A DNA stretch of 64,000 nucleotides. Source: Pseudomonadota bacterium. GTDB lineage: Bacteria > Pseudomonadota > Gammaproteobacteria > Steroidobacterales > Steroidobacteraceae. The position numbers and the translations under genes are program-made. The DNA lies in the NCBI GenBank assembly GCA_025357635.1, contig JANXOV010000004.1, forward strand, positions 111,032-175,031. Reading direction: 5' to 3'. A model generated the notes under the pieces. It was not told the origin of the DNA, did no database searches, and saw only the letters and a list, made by a program, of their open reading frames with translations. Shown piece by piece: positions 45,935 to 55,775 of this stretch; within the stretch, counting starts at the first letter, position 1; every line of letters begins with the position of its first letter.

Positions 45935-48019
45935 ATGAGCACGCAGCGCCTCGCCGCCATGTTACTTGTGTCATGCGCCATAGCGAGCACCGCGTACTCC
46001 CGCCCCAAACCCCTCCCCGCCTCACCCCCCACTTTCGACGTCACGATGGAAGAGGCCTCCATCACCATGCCCGACGGCGTGAAGCTCGCCGCCGACATCT
46101 GGCGCCCCAAGGGAAAAGGCGACACCGCCCGCTTCCCCGTATTGCTCGAATACCTCCCCTACCGCAAGACCGAATCCCGCGGCGAGAGCTACCCGATGTA
46201 CGCCTATTTCGTGCGCCGTGGCTACGTGGTCGCGCGCGTCGACATCCGCGGCACCGGCAACAGCGAAGGCACACTCATCCCCTACGAGTACAGCGACATC
46301 GAGAACCAGGACGGCGACACGGTGATCGCGTGGCTGGCGAAGCAGTCCTTCTCCAACGGCAAGGTCGGCATGTTCGGCATCTCCTGGGGCGGCTTCAATT
46401 CCATCCACATGGCGATGCGCCGCCCGCCAGCGCTGAAGGCCATCATCGCGGTGGATGCCACCGATGATTTGTATCAGGACGACGTTCACTTCATGGACGG
46501 CATCATGCACGTGGACTCCTGGGAGATGAGCCAGGATCTGCACAATGCGATTCCCGGCGCGCCGGAGTTCCGCATCGACGAGCAGTATTTCAAGGACCGC
46601 TTCGACGCCCCGCCCTGGGGACTCACCTACAAACGCCAGCAGCGCGACGGGCCGTTCTGGGACCGTACCTCGCTGCGCGAGCGATATGATTCCATCCAGG
46701 CAGCCACCTTGATGATCGGCGGCTGGTACGACGGCTACCGCGACAGCGTGCCGCGCATGCTCGAGCACCTGAAGGCGCCGGTGAAAGCGATTGTCGGCGC
46801 GTGGAACCACACCTTTCCACACGAGCCGTATCCAAAGCCCGGCTTCGAGTTCCGTCACGAAGCGGTGCGCTGGTTCGACTACTGGCTCAAAGGCCGCGAC
46901 ACCGGGATCATGGACGAGCCGCGCCTGGCCGTGTACGTGCGCGACTGGCATCCGCCCGGGCCGTATCTTGAGACCGCGCCGGGCAAGTGGCGATACGAGG
47001 ACGGCTGGCCGATCGCGCGACTGCAGCAGCGCATGCTGTATCCGCGGGCGGACCGTTCACTGGCCGACGGTGCGTCGGAGGCGGCAAGCCTCGCATTGCG
47101 CTATGTGCCCACCACCGGAGTGGAAGCCGGCGGACCGGTGATGTGGTTCGGCGATGTCGCGCCGGATCAGCGGCCGAGCGATGCGTACAGCCTCACCTTC
47201 GATTCCGCGCCGCTGACTTCGAACATGGAGATTCTCGGCCTGCCGCTGGCGAAACTAGCCGTGTCGGCCGATGCACCCCAGGCCGATTGGATCGCGCGAC
47301 TGGAAGATGTGGCGCCGGATGGCACCACGGTGCTGGTGGCCTCGGCTGCGCAGAATGGCGCGCATCGCGTGTCGGCGCGCGAGCCCAGGGCGCTCGTGCC
47401 CGGCGAACGCTTCGAGCTGCCCATCGAGATGCACTTCACCTCCTGGGTGTTCCCCGCCGGTCATCGCCTGCGCTTTGCGGTGAGCAATGCACAGTGGCCG
47501 ATGCTCTGGCCGACGCCGTATGCGATGACGACGCAGCTGTATCTCGGAGCGGATGCCACGCATTTGGTGCTGCCAGTCATACCGGAAGCGAAACGCCCCG
47601 TGCCCAGCTACGAGCCCATCGATGATCGCGAGGACAAGCTGCCAGGATTTGCATCAATGGACACCGGCACACCTTCCGGCTACGGCGAAATCTCCTCCGT
47701 GGAACGCAACCCGCGCACCGGCGCCGCCAAGGTGGTGGCCACCAACGACAGCGCCTATCGCTTCCCGTGGGGCGAGCGCTACGAGACCGAGGTCATCACG
47801 CATGAGTCCAATGACAATCACCCGGATACGACATCGGTGCGTGGCCAGTACACGACGACGTTGAAGCTCAAGGATCGGACACTGCGGTGGGAGAGCACGG
47901 TGGTGTGGCGCAGTGACCGCGAGAAGTTTTACTACACAGGAAGCCGCAGGCTGTTGAAGGATGGCGTGTTGGTGCGGGAGAGGTCTTGGGAGGATGCGAT
48001 TCCGCGGGATCACCAGTAG
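45935..48019 (+). CDS. CocE/NonD family alpha/beta hydrolase (X-Pro peptidase-like)
   Basis: 694 residues from an ATG with AGGAG seven bases upstream. Signal peptide about 1-20. Peptidase S15-like hydrolase: DIRGTGNSEG, the nucleophile in FGISWGGFNS, then the beta-sandwich C-terminal domain ending after VFPAGHRLRFAVS. CocE/NonD enzymes hydrolyse esters and X-Pro amides, including glutaryl-7-aminocephalosporanic acid and cocaine in the namesake. Exported, so it probably acts on external substrates along with the neighbouring S9 peptidase. Confidence 0.88.
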   Translation: MSTQRLAAMLLVSCAIASTAYSRPKPLPASPPTFDVTMEEASITMPDGVKLAADIWRPKGKGDTARFPVLLEYLPYRKTESRGESYPMYAYFVRRGYVVARVDIRGTGNSEGTLIPYEYSDIENQDGDTVIAWLAKQSFSNGKVGMFGISWGGFNSIHMAMRRPPALKAIIAVDATDDLYQDDVHFMDGIMHVDSWEMSQDLHNAIPGAPEFRIDEQYFKDRFDAPPWGLTYKRQQRDGPFWDRTSLRERYDSIQAATLMIGGWYDGYRDSVPRMLEHLKAPVKAIVGAWNHTFPHEPYPKPGFEFRHEAVRWFDYWLKGRDTGIMDEPRLAVYVRDWHPPGPYLETAPGKWRYEDGWPIARLQQRMLYPRADRSLADGASEAASLALRYVPTTGVEAGGPVMWFGDVAPDQRPSDAYSLTFDSAPLTSNMEILGLPLAKLAVSADAPQADWIARLEDVAPDGTTVLVASAAQNGAHRVSAREPRALVPGERFELPIEMHFTSWVFPAGHRLRFAVSNAQWPMLWPTPYAMTTQLYLGADATHLVLPVIPEAKRPVPSYEPIDDREDKLPGFASMDTGTPSGYGEISSVERNPRTGAAKVVATNDSAYRFPWGERYETEVITHESNDNHPDTTSVRGQYTTTLKLKDRTLRWESTVVWRSDREKFYYTGSRRLLKDGVLVRERSWEDAIPRDHQ

Positions 48020-48042
48020 GGTTACCGACAATTGGCCATTTG

Positions 48043-49080
48043 ATGGGAAAAGCGCTGCGCGCCAAGTCTCGCGAGTACTATGAGCAACCAATGCCCGCCG
48101 GCCGTCCCATCAAACCCTTAAGACTGTTCATCCAATGCCTCATCACGGCCACCGTACTGGGCTTCCTGCTTCGTATAGTTCCATTTGCGGACATCGCCGG
48201 GGCACTTAACAACGCCGATCCAAGATATGTGCTTCTTGCATTCGCGCTGCAATTGGTAACGCGTCTGCCGAACGCGATCCGGATAAAAATCATCGCAGAC
48301 GCTCTGGCACTTCGTTTGAGCATCAAGACGATTTTGACTACACAACTGTCGACAAGTTTTTACGGAATCCTGCTGCCGGGGGCAATCGCCGGTGGCGCCG
48401 CCAGTTGGATCAAGTACGTGCAGCGCGGAGTCGATGCGAGCCGGGCTCTGGCCTGCATCGTTGTCAATCGCGCTACGGAGATCCTCACCACCGTCAGCGT
48501 TGGCCTCTCGTTTTGGGTCATCGATCGGAAGCTGACAGGACTCCCCGACGGCCTGTTCCTTGCGTTGGCAACCGTTGCCTTGCTATCACTCTATGTGCTG
48601 ATTTTCGGGCGTGCGCACTACCTGGCGTCGCTGGTGGCGCGCGGCATGCGATTGGCATCTCTGAAAAACAATCTGCTGTATGGCAAGCTGTTCGCGTTCT
48701 CAAACGACCTTGCCCGTATGCGCGAACTGCGCCGCGGTTCGCTGGTAACGATGCTTGCCGCGTCGGTGGCGCAGGAACTTCTTGGGATAATGGCCATGTT
48801 CAGCTTCGCGCAGGCGTTGAACCTCGAGCTCAGTTTCTACGCGGTCGCGTGGATGAGAACCGCTGTGTACCTGGTTGTGTTGCTACCTTTGTCCGTATTG
48901 GGTCTGGGCGTGCGTGAAGTTACTCTGGTTTTTCTAACAGCGGCCTATGGAATCATCGCGCCGCGCGCGATCGCATGGTCGTTCCTGATATTCTCCGGCA
49001 CCCTGGTGGCCGCACTCGGAGGCGGGCTGGTCGAGGCACGCGCCTTGTGGTTCAAACAATCCCCCCCGCCTTCCCCGTAG
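48043..49080 (+). CDS. Lysylphosphatidylglycerol-synthase-TM/UPF0104-type flippase-like protein
   Basis: 345 residues from the ATG at 48043 (ATG 48091 is another choice; neither has a strong ribosome site). About eight hydrophobic segments, with the family motifs LPNAIRIKIIAD, LPGAIAGGAASWIKY and VNRATEILTT, and the C-terminal LPLSVLGLGVREVTL. This is the membrane part found in MprF, where it flips charged lipids, and in stand-alone AglD/Agl-like proteins of glycan pathways. First gene of a co-directed run to 56504; it probably moves a lipid-linked glycan. Confidence 0.8.
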   Translation: MGKALRAKSREYYEQPMPAGRPIKPLRLFIQCLITATVLGFLLRIVPFADIAGALNNADPRYVLLAFALQLVTRLPNAIRIKIIADALALRLSIKTILTTQLSTSFYGILLPGAIAGGAASWIKYVQRGVDASRALACIVVNRATEILTTVSVGLSFWVIDRKLTGLPDGLFLALATVALLSLYVLIFGRAHYLASLVARGMRLASLKNNLLYGKLFAFSNDLARMRELRRGSLVTMLAASVAQELLGIMAMFSFAQALNLELSFYAVAWMRTAVYLVVLLPLSVLGLGVREVTLVFLTAAYGIIAPRAIAWSFLIFSGTLVAALGGGLVEARALWFKQSPPPSP

Positions 49081-49097
49081 CGGCATCACCGAGACTC

Positions 49098-50159
49098 ATG
49101 TCCCTACCGATCACCCTCTGCATCATCAACCACAATGGTGCCGGGAATCTGAACGGTACATTGCAAGCGGCCATAGACAGTTTGGGTGGCGTTTCGGAAT
49201 TCTTGTTGGTCGACAATGCCTCGACCGATGCGAGCCTGGAATTGGTGCGCAACCATTTTCCGCAGGTTCGGATTCTTGCGTTGAGCGACAATACGGGACC
49301 GGCCGGGGCACGCAATGCGGGCTATGGCGCTGCCCGATTCGATGTCATCCTGTTTCAGGATAACGACGTACGCTTGCAGCCCGAATGCGCCGCGACGCTT
49401 TACTCGCGGTTGCAGACCAAACCAAGAGCGCTGCTCGTCGCACCGCGGGTGTTATATGAACGCCACCCGGCGATGATTCAGTACGACAGCGCCGATTGTC
49501 ATTTTCTGGGTCTCATGGCTCCGCGAAATGCCGATCGGCTGTCGACCGAGATCGATTCGGCTTGTGTCACCACAACCTCGCTGGTGACCGCTTGTTTCCT
49601 CATTGATCGGAGGCGCTGGCTCGATTCCCAGTTGTTCGATGAAGACTTTATTTTCAATCTCGAAGATCACGACTTTGGCGTGCGTGCCAATCTTCGCGGC
49701 ATGGAAACCTGGGTCGAGCCGCGCGCGACCGTGCTGCATGGCGATGGTACCGTCGAATTGTCGTATCGGCCCGGCCGCACGGTCGCTGGACGGCGCATGT
49801 TCTACTTGATTCGCAATCGTTGGCTGATCATCGGCAAGTCCTATGCGTTGCGTACACTGCTGGTGTTGTCGCCTGTACTGCTGCTGTATGAAGTCTTCCA
49901 ATTGGCCGGATTGATCAGGAAAGGCTGGTTTGGCGTGTGGTGGAGCGCGTTTCGGTCAATTGTCGGTCAGCTTCCCGATCTGCGTCGCAAACGTGCCGCA
50001 GTGCAAGCCACGCGCAAGAAGCCGGATCGAGCGATTCTGCGCGGCGGCCCGCTGCCACTCACGGCCGCGTTCCGTCGTGGCAGGATCGCGCAGATGGCAA
50101 TCAACCTTTTTGGCGGCCTCGCAAGCGGCTACTGGAAGCTCATGCGCAAGTGCATATAG
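49098..50159 (+). CDS. Family 2 glycosyltransferase
   Basis: 353 residues from the ATG at 49098. GT-A fold: LCIINHNG, LLVDNASTDAS, ALSDNTGPAGARNAGY, FQDNDVRL as the metal DxD-like motif, then LEDHDFGVRA. A C-terminal hydrophobic stretch (LLVLSPVLLLYEVFQL) suggests membrane association. Transfers a sugar from a nucleotide donor to a lipid- or polymer-bound acceptor. Starts 18 bases after the flippase-like gene. Sugar and acceptor cannot be predicted. Confidence 0.88.
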   Translation: MSLPITLCIINHNGAGNLNGTLQAAIDSLGGVSEFLLVDNASTDASLELVRNHFPQVRILALSDNTGPAGARNAGYGAARFDVILFQDNDVRLQPECAATLYSRLQTKPRALLVAPRVLYERHPAMIQYDSADCHFLGLMAPRNADRLSTEIDSACVTTTSLVTACFLIDRRRWLDSQLFDEDFIFNLEDHDFGVRANLRGMETWVEPRATVLHGDGTVELSYRPGRTVAGRRMFYLIRNRWLIIGKSYALRTLLVLSPVLLLYEVFQLAGLIRKGWFGVWWSAFRSIVGQLPDLRRKRAAVQATRKKPDRAILRGGPLPLTAAFRRGRIAQMAINLFGGLASGYWKLMRKCI

Positions 50160-50188
50160 GTGCATCGAATGAAACCCGAGAGCAGTTA

Positions 50189-51370
50189 GTGCGTATCGCG
50201 ATGATTGCCGCCTGCCCGTTCCCGTGGCCGAGAGGCACACCGGTGCGCATTTATCGCATGGCCGAGGCGCTGGCGCGCCGAGGCCACGACGTGCAGATGG
50301 TGACCTATCACATCGGGGAGAGGACAGGTCCGCTGCCCTTTGCGGTACACCGGATCCGCAATGTACCCGGCTATACCAATAGTGAGCCAGGCCCGCACTT
50401 GCGCAAACTGTTGCAGCTCGATCCGCTTCTCGTCATGACCCTGCGCCGATTGCGAGGCTCGCAATCCATCGATCTTATCCACGCGCATCACTATGAGGGC
50501 TTGCTGACGGCGCTGGCCGCTACGGCGCCGGGGAGACGATTGCCCGTCATTTACGATGCCCACACATTGCTTTCGTCGGAGCTGCCTTATTATTCAATGG
50601 GTATGCCGCGCCGCGCGAAGGCGTGGATCGGTGGCTTCATTGACAGGCATCTGCCGCGGCGCGCGGATCACGTCATCGCCGTCACCCAAAGCATTCGCAG
50701 CACGCTCATCGCCGCGGGACGTGTCGATGAACGTCGCATCAGTGTGATACCCAACGGCGTCGAAACCGAACATTTCGCCGCACTTGATTCACCGCCAGCT
50801 CCGCTGCGGCAGGGCCGGCGGCTGGTATTCGCCGGCAACCTCGCCGCCTACCAAGGCGTGGATCTACTGCTGCAGACCTTTTCCATCGTACGCCGCCGGT
50901 TGAGTGATGTGCGGCTGATGATTCTGACCGACTCCGACTTCAAGGAATTCGTGCCGCTCGCCAAGTCACTGGGCATTGATGCAGCGATCGATGTACACAA
51001 CCCCGGTTACCTGAAACTTCCAGGCTACCTGCACAGCGCCGATGTCCTGTTGAACCCGCGTCCGGCATGCGACGGCATTCCGCAGAAACTTCTGAACTAC
51101 ATGGCCGCGGGTCGACCCATCGTTTCCTTTGCCGGCTCGGGCAAGATTCTCGAACATGAGCACACCGGCTTGTTGGCCGCCGAAGGCGACGTGCCGGCAT
51201 TCGCCGCTGCGGTGCTGCGCTTGTTTGCACAGCCGGAGTTTGCAGCGCGTCTGGGTGTCAACGCCCAGGCACTGGCTATGAAGGAGTACGGATGGGGTCA
51301 AGTCGCTGTCAAAGTGGAAGCCGTTTATGAAAGCGCGATGATCAACCACCGGCAGCCTGGCAAGCAATGA
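50189..51370 (+). CDS. Family 4 glycosyltransferase
   Basis: 393 residues from a GTG at 50189 (VRIAMIAACPFPWPRGTPVR); the frame extends upstream but only over the GT2 gene. GT-B fold: glycine-rich ITMIAACP-type N-terminus, VIPNGVE, LVFAGNLAAYQG, NPRPACDGIPQKLLNYMAAGRPIVSF. The E-x7-E-like acceptor/donor region has DGIPQKLLN, acceptable for the family. A retaining GT using NDP-sugar. Ends inside the next gene by an ATGA overlap. Confidence 0.88.
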   Translation: MRIAMIAACPFPWPRGTPVRIYRMAEALARRGHDVQMVTYHIGERTGPLPFAVHRIRNVPGYTNSEPGPHLRKLLQLDPLLVMTLRRLRGSQSIDLIHAHHYEGLLTALAATAPGRRLPVIYDAHTLLSSELPYYSMGMPRRAKAWIGGFIDRHLPRRADHVIAVTQSIRSTLIAAGRVDERRISVIPNGVETEHFAALDSPPAPLRQGRRLVFAGNLAAYQGVDLLLQTFSIVRRRLSDVRLMILTDSDFKEFVPLAKSLGIDAAIDVHNPGYLKLPGYLHSADVLLNPRPACDGIPQKLLNYMAAGRPIVSFAGSGKILEHEHTGLLAAEGDVPAFAAAVLRLFAQPEFAARLGVNAQALAMKEYGWGQVAVKVEAVYESAMINHRQPGKQ

Positions 51371-52923
51371 GCGTGCGGACACCCGTTCTGATGCTGGGCC
51401 TGGATGCCGCGGAACTTTCGCTCATCGAACGCTTCATCGCCCAGGGGAAGCTGCCGGCGCTGGCTCGGCTACTGCGAGAAGGATGCTTCGGACGCTTGCG
51501 CTCACCGGCGCTTTCGTTCGCAGGTGGCGTGTGGCCAAGTTTTTACGCAGGCCAGGACGTGCCGTGGCACGGCATATTCCACAACAAGCTGTGGCGGCCG
51601 AGCGCTATGCGCTGCGAAGTACCGACGGATCGATGGATCACCTCGCGCCCGTTCTGGGAACACCTGGGCGAGCAGGGCCATCGCGTCTGCATCGTCGACG
51701 TGCCGATGATCCTCGGCGAGCCGCACCCTGTTAACGGCCTATACCTTGGCGGCTGGGGTACGCACGATCTGATCTCGAGCGGCTCCTGGCCGTCGGGTTT
51801 ATGGAGCGAACTGCGCCGACGCTACGGTCGGCCGATCATGCCCAAAGAGCACTTCGGCCCGCAGACGGCCCGCAGCCTGGAAGAACTCGCGGCATCGCTG
51901 CTGCGTTCAACCGAGCAAATGCAGCGCATCGCGATGGACCTTTTGGGGCGCGAGCCCTGGGACTTCGCCTGCGTCGTATTCGGTGCAACCCACCGCGTCG
52001 GTCATTACCTTTGGGACTTGTCACAGTTGGATGGCGACGCGCTGTCTACCCGGCGCCGAGAGGCCCTGGAATCAGCGCTCCTCGGCATCTATCAAGCAAC
52101 TGACAGCGCCATCGCCCACATCCTGGATCAGGCCGGCGAGGATACGCTGGTGATGGCATTCGCCCTGCACGGAATGGGTCCGAATCCTGGCTGGAGCGAT
52201 CTCGTGCCCGAGATTCTCGAAGCGGTCGAGCATTCGAACACTGGACTGGATCCGAAGAAAGGTCTTTTGTACGCGCTCAGACGGCGGCTGCCGATTCAAT
52301 GGGTCCGTCCACTGATCGAGAGTCTGCCGATGTCGGTCACCGATCGGCTGGTGTCGATCTGGTCGGCCCGGATGTTCGATTGGACGGTGACGACGCAATT
52401 TCCCCTGCCGATGGATCATGCCGGCTACATACGCGTCAATCTTCAGGGCCGGGAGCGTGATGGGATCGTCTCGATGACTGATGCTTACCCGGAAGCATGT
52501 GCGGTGATCGAAAGAATATTCCTGGGCCTTCGCGACCGCGACACGGGTCGGTGCATCGCGCAGAAAGTGGTGCATGCATTTGCACAGGCACCGCCATCCG
52601 CTTCCTATCGCGATCTGATGCCGGACCTCATCGTACAGTGGCAGGAACCAGCGGCCACCGCGTCCCGTGAACTGTACTGCGACGCTGCACCATCGTTTCG
52701 CTTCACGGTTCCGCGCCGCCTGCCTTCCGGCCGCTCGGGCAATCATACCGGGCACGGGTGGTTCGTTGCCCGCGGTCCGGGCGTGGCGCGCGGTCAACGG
52801 CTGGATGGGTACGACATTCTGGATCTTGCGCCGACGGTGCTCGCCGTTCTTGGCGCCGACCGCCGGACTGAATTTCAGGGTCGTCCGATGGATCTGAGCG
52901 GCAGGCAAACCGATGATCATTGA
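51367..52923 (+). CDS. Alkaline-phosphatase-superfamily phosphodiesterase-like protein
   Basis: 518 residues with the type I phosphodiesterase/nucleotide pyrophosphatase pattern: VLMLGLDAAELSLIERF start, GVWPSFYAGQDVPWHGIF at the nucleophile site, RPFWEHLGEQGHR, CIVDVP, ATHRVGHYLWD, FALHGMGPNPGW. In the nucleophile motif, where most members read WTSF, this has WPSF, leaving Ser as the likely nucleophile; and HGMG is preceded by L instead of D, so one metal site may differ. Related proteins sit in surface-glycan clusters. Cytosolic or membrane-peripheral; no signal peptide. Confidence 0.78.
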   Translation: MSVRTPVLMLGLDAAELSLIERFIAQGKLPALARLLREGCFGRLRSPALSFAGGVWPSFYAGQDVPWHGIFHNKLWRPSAMRCEVPTDRWITSRPFWEHLGEQGHRVCIVDVPMILGEPHPVNGLYLGGWGTHDLISSGSWPSGLWSELRRRYGRPIMPKEHFGPQTARSLEELAASLLRSTEQMQRIAMDLLGREPWDFACVVFGATHRVGHYLWDLSQLDGDALSTRRREALESALLGIYQATDSAIAHILDQAGEDTLVMAFALHGMGPNPGWSDLVPEILEAVEHSNTGLDPKKGLLYALRRRLPIQWVRPLIESLPMSVTDRLVSIWSARMFDWTVTTQFPLPMDHAGYIRVNLQGRERDGIVSMTDAYPEACAVIERIFLGLRDRDTGRCIAQKVVHAFAQAPPSASYRDLMPDLIVQWQEPAATASRELYCDAAPSFRFTVPRRLPSGRSGNHTGHGWFVARGPGVARGQRLDGYDILDLAPTVLAVLGADRRTEFQGRPMDLSGRQTDDH

Positions 52924-54526
52924 TGCGCACGATGCGTCCGTGCACGGCCGCCTCGATTGTGACGTTTGCATCGTGGGCGGAGGTGCGGCAGGAATCAGCC
53001 TCGCAGCGGAACTTGCCGATTCGGGCTTGCTGATATGCATGCTGGAGTCCGGAGGCCTGGGCTACGAGACTGCGACGCAGGACTTGCTCAGTGGAGAGGC
53101 GCCCGGCAGCGATTATCTCGAGTTGAGCGAAACGCGGCTCGCGGCATTGGGCGGCTCAACCGGTCTGTGGGCCGGCTGGTGTCGCCCATTGGACGCCATT
53201 GATTTTGAGGCGCGCAACTGGGTTCCCAACAGCGGGTGGCCTTTCACCCTGCGCGATCTGCTGCCGTATTACCAGCGCGCGCAGCAATTGTGCGGACTGG
53301 GGCCATTGGACTATGACGGCGGCGCCTGGGCACGGCGCACCGGTTCCCTGCCGCTGCCATTGCCGCCCGAGCAGTTCTCAACGACGATTTTTCAGATTAG
53401 TCCCATCAGTTTCGGCACCCATTTCCGCGAACTATTGGATCGAACAGCGAATATCCGGACCGTTTTGCATGCCACGGTCTTGCGCTTGTACACCGCTTCG
53501 ACCGCGGATCGCATCGAGCGGGCCCGCGTCGCGACTTTGAACAACAAACAATTTGAGGTCACGGCCCGGATCTTCGTGCTCGCCGCCGGTGGAATTGAGA
53601 ATCCCCGTCTGTTGCTCCTGTCGGGTGACTCCCCCGAGCTCAGCATCGGCAATCGCGGCGGACTGGTGGGCCGATATTTCATGGAGCATGGCTTCATCAA
53701 CGCCGGGAGTTACGTGAGCAGCGACGTCGCGCAATCGATGGCCTTTCACTTTCCAACTCACACTCAATCGAATGGCCATGACGTGGTTGTACGCGGTGGA
53801 TATTCGGTCAGCCCGGCGATCGCGCGCAGTCAGCGGCTGCTGAACAGCGCGATATTCTTCCATTCCGCCTTTGAGTCCCATGATGTTTTCGACAGCCCTG
53901 CAATCAGGGCGCTGCTGGAGATCCGCGACAAACTCCGCGGGCGTGCGATGCCCGGCGGGTATTTGAAGCGCGCCATTCCGGTGCTGCGTAGTCCCGCCAA
54001 GCTTGCGATCGCCCTTCACCGCCGCGCGTTCATGCGCGAGCGACAGCAAAGACGCTGGCGGACACGCGCGCTGTTCGAATGCGCCCCGCACCGCGACAAC
54101 CAGGTCAGCCTCGGCTCCGAGCGCGATAGTTTGAATCGGCCGCGGGCTCACGTGCGGTGGAAGTTAAACGAGCTGGATCTGTGCAGCGTTCGGCAGACTC
54201 ACGCGCTGCTGGATACGGCGCTACGCAGCACCGGTCTTGGGCAATTCGATTGCCGATTCGACACCGATCTGTCGTGGCAACAAGCGACCGAGGCGGCCAA
54301 GCACCATCTTGGCACCACACGGATGCATTGCGACCCAGCGTACGGTGTCGTCAATGAGCATTGCAAAGTCCATGGCGTACCCAATCTCTACATCGCCGGC
54401 GGCTCAGTGTTTCCGACCGGCGGATTCGCCAATCCCACCCTGACGATAGTCGCGCTCGCGGCACGTTTGGCTGCACACATCAGAAGCGAACTGGATCAGG
54501 AGTCACGGGTCAGCTCAGTAACGTGA
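52913..54526 (+). CDS. GMC family FAD oxidoreductase
   Basis: 537 residues: FAD-binding VGGGAAGISLAAELA near residue 24, a GGSTGLWAGWCRPLDAIDF signature, LAAGGIENPRLLLLSG, and the C-terminal HHLGTTRMHCDP, IAGGSVFPTGGFANPTLTIVALA typical of glucose-methanol-choline oxidoreductases. It oxidises an alcohol or sugar alcohol, passing electrons to an unknown acceptor. Begins 11 bases inside the phosphodiesterase-like gene, so translationally linked. No signal peptide, so the substrate may be cytosolic or lipid-linked on the inner face. Confidence 0.88.
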   Translation: MIIDAHDASVHGRLDCDVCIVGGGAAGISLAAELADSGLLICMLESGGLGYETATQDLLSGEAPGSDYLELSETRLAALGGSTGLWAGWCRPLDAIDFEARNWVPNSGWPFTLRDLLPYYQRAQQLCGLGPLDYDGGAWARRTGSLPLPLPPEQFSTTIFQISPISFGTHFRELLDRTANIRTVLHATVLRLYTASTADRIERARVATLNNKQFEVTARIFVLAAGGIENPRLLLLSGDSPELSIGNRGGLVGRYFMEHGFINAGSYVSSDVAQSMAFHFPTHTQSNGHDVVVRGGYSVSPAIARSQRLLNSAIFFHSAFESHDVFDSPAIRALLEIRDKLRGRAMPGGYLKRAIPVLRSPAKLAIALHRRAFMRERQQRRWRTRALFECAPHRDNQVSLGSERDSLNRPRAHVRWKLNELDLCSVRQTHALLDTALRSTGLGQFDCRFDTDLSWQQATEAAKHHLGTTRMHCDPAYGVVNEHCKVHGVPNLYIAGGSVFPTGGFANPTLTIVALAARLAAHIRSELDQESRVSSVT

Positions 54527-54607
54527 TTCGCACTCTCGCGAACGCTCTTCAGTGGTCATTCTGAACCATTGCAGTCACAATGAGCGCGTCTTTGATGAGG
54601 AAACCCC

Positions 54608-55768
54608 ATGCATTGGCGTACCAATCTCATTCATTCCGAGACGGCTGCCCCTTCTGGCTTCAAGTCACTGTGCACTCCGGTGTATCGGGGTTCAACGGTG
54701 CTGTTTTCGACTCAAGCAGAAGTCACCGACGATTGGCGGCAATCGCAATTCGGCTACACCTACGGACTTTACGGGACACCGACCGTTCTGGAGCTGGGTC
54801 TGCGCATCAAAGAACTGGAAGGCGCGCATCACACCTTCATTGTTCCAGGTGGACAAGCAGCGATCGCGTTGGTGTACCTCGCATTCTGCAAGATGGGCAG
54901 CCATGCGCTCATCCCCACCACAGCCTATGGACCAAACCGAGAGATGGCCGATGGCCTGTTGGCGGGTCTTGGGATCGAGGTGGAGCCCTACGACCCGATG
55001 ATCGGAAAACAGATCAGCCAACTCATCCGGCCGACTACGTCATTGATATGGACCGAAAGCCCAGGGTCCATCACCATGGAAGTCCAGGATGTACCCGCCA
55101 TTGTCGCCTCTGCACGTGAGCATGACATCCCGGTGGCGCTGGATAACACCTATTCGGCCGGAGTGCTTTTTGATGCCTTCGCGCACGGCGTCGAAGTCAG
55201 CATTCAAGCGCTGACCAAATTCGTCGGCGGCCACAGCGATCTGCTGTTGGGATCCGTTTCCGTAGCCAATGCGCGCCGCTACGAACAGGTGGGAATGACA
55301 GCCAGTTACCTTGGTATGGCGGTTTCACCGGATGACTGCAGTCTGGCTCTCAGGGGACTTCAGACTCTGGGCGTGCGATTGGCGCAATTGGAAGCCTCCG
55401 CGTTGCAAATCGCCAATTGGCTGGCGACGCAGCCGGGAATCGAACGCGTATTGCATCCCGCGCTCCCCACATGTCCTGGTCACCAGTTCTGGGCCAGGGA
55501 TTTCGAGGGATCCTCCAGTGTGTTCTCCATCGTGTTCGACCGCTCGATATCCCCCGACCGGGTCGTGGCATTTGTGGACTCGCTTCGCCTTTTCAAGATC
55601 GGAATGAGCTGGGGCGGTGTCACAAGCCTCGCGATCCTCTATCCCAGGTTGCAGCGACCTGACACCGACTACGCTGGCAGGCTCGTGCGACTGAATGTGG
55701 GGCTGGAAGATCCGAACGACCTCATCGCTGACTTGCACCGCGCACTGTCGGCTTCATTCACCCCTTGA
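54608..55768 (+). CDS. Trans-sulfuration-type PLP enzyme (cystathionine beta-lyase-like)
   Basis: 386 residues of the Cys/Met metabolism PLP family: YTYGLYGTPT near the N-terminus, VALDNTYSAGVLFDAFAHGVEVSIQALTKFVGGHSDLLLG with the PLP Lys, and VRLNVGLEDPNDLIADLHRAL at the C-terminus. Resembles MetC-type cystathionine beta-lyase. Being in a run with glycosyltransferases and an oxidoreductase it may rather use another amino acid. 81 bases separate it from the GMC gene, so a second promoter is possible. Confidence 0.85.
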   Translation: MHWRTNLIHSETAAPSGFKSLCTPVYRGSTVLFSTQAEVTDDWRQSQFGYTYGLYGTPTVLELGLRIKELEGAHHTFIVPGGQAAIALVYLAFCKMGSHALIPTTAYGPNREMADGLLAGLGIEVEPYDPMIGKQISQLIRPTTSLIWTESPGSITMEVQDVPAIVASAREHDIPVALDNTYSAGVLFDAFAHGVEVSIQALTKFVGGHSDLLLGSVSVANARRYEQVGMTASYLGMAVSPDDCSLALRGLQTLGVRLAQLEASALQIANWLATQPGIERVLHPALPTCPGHQFWARDFEGSSSVFSIVFDRSISPDRVVAFVDSLRLFKIGMSWGGVTSLAILYPRLQRPDTDYAGRLVRLNVGLEDPNDLIADLHRALSASFTP

Positions 55769-55775
55769 GTTTCTC

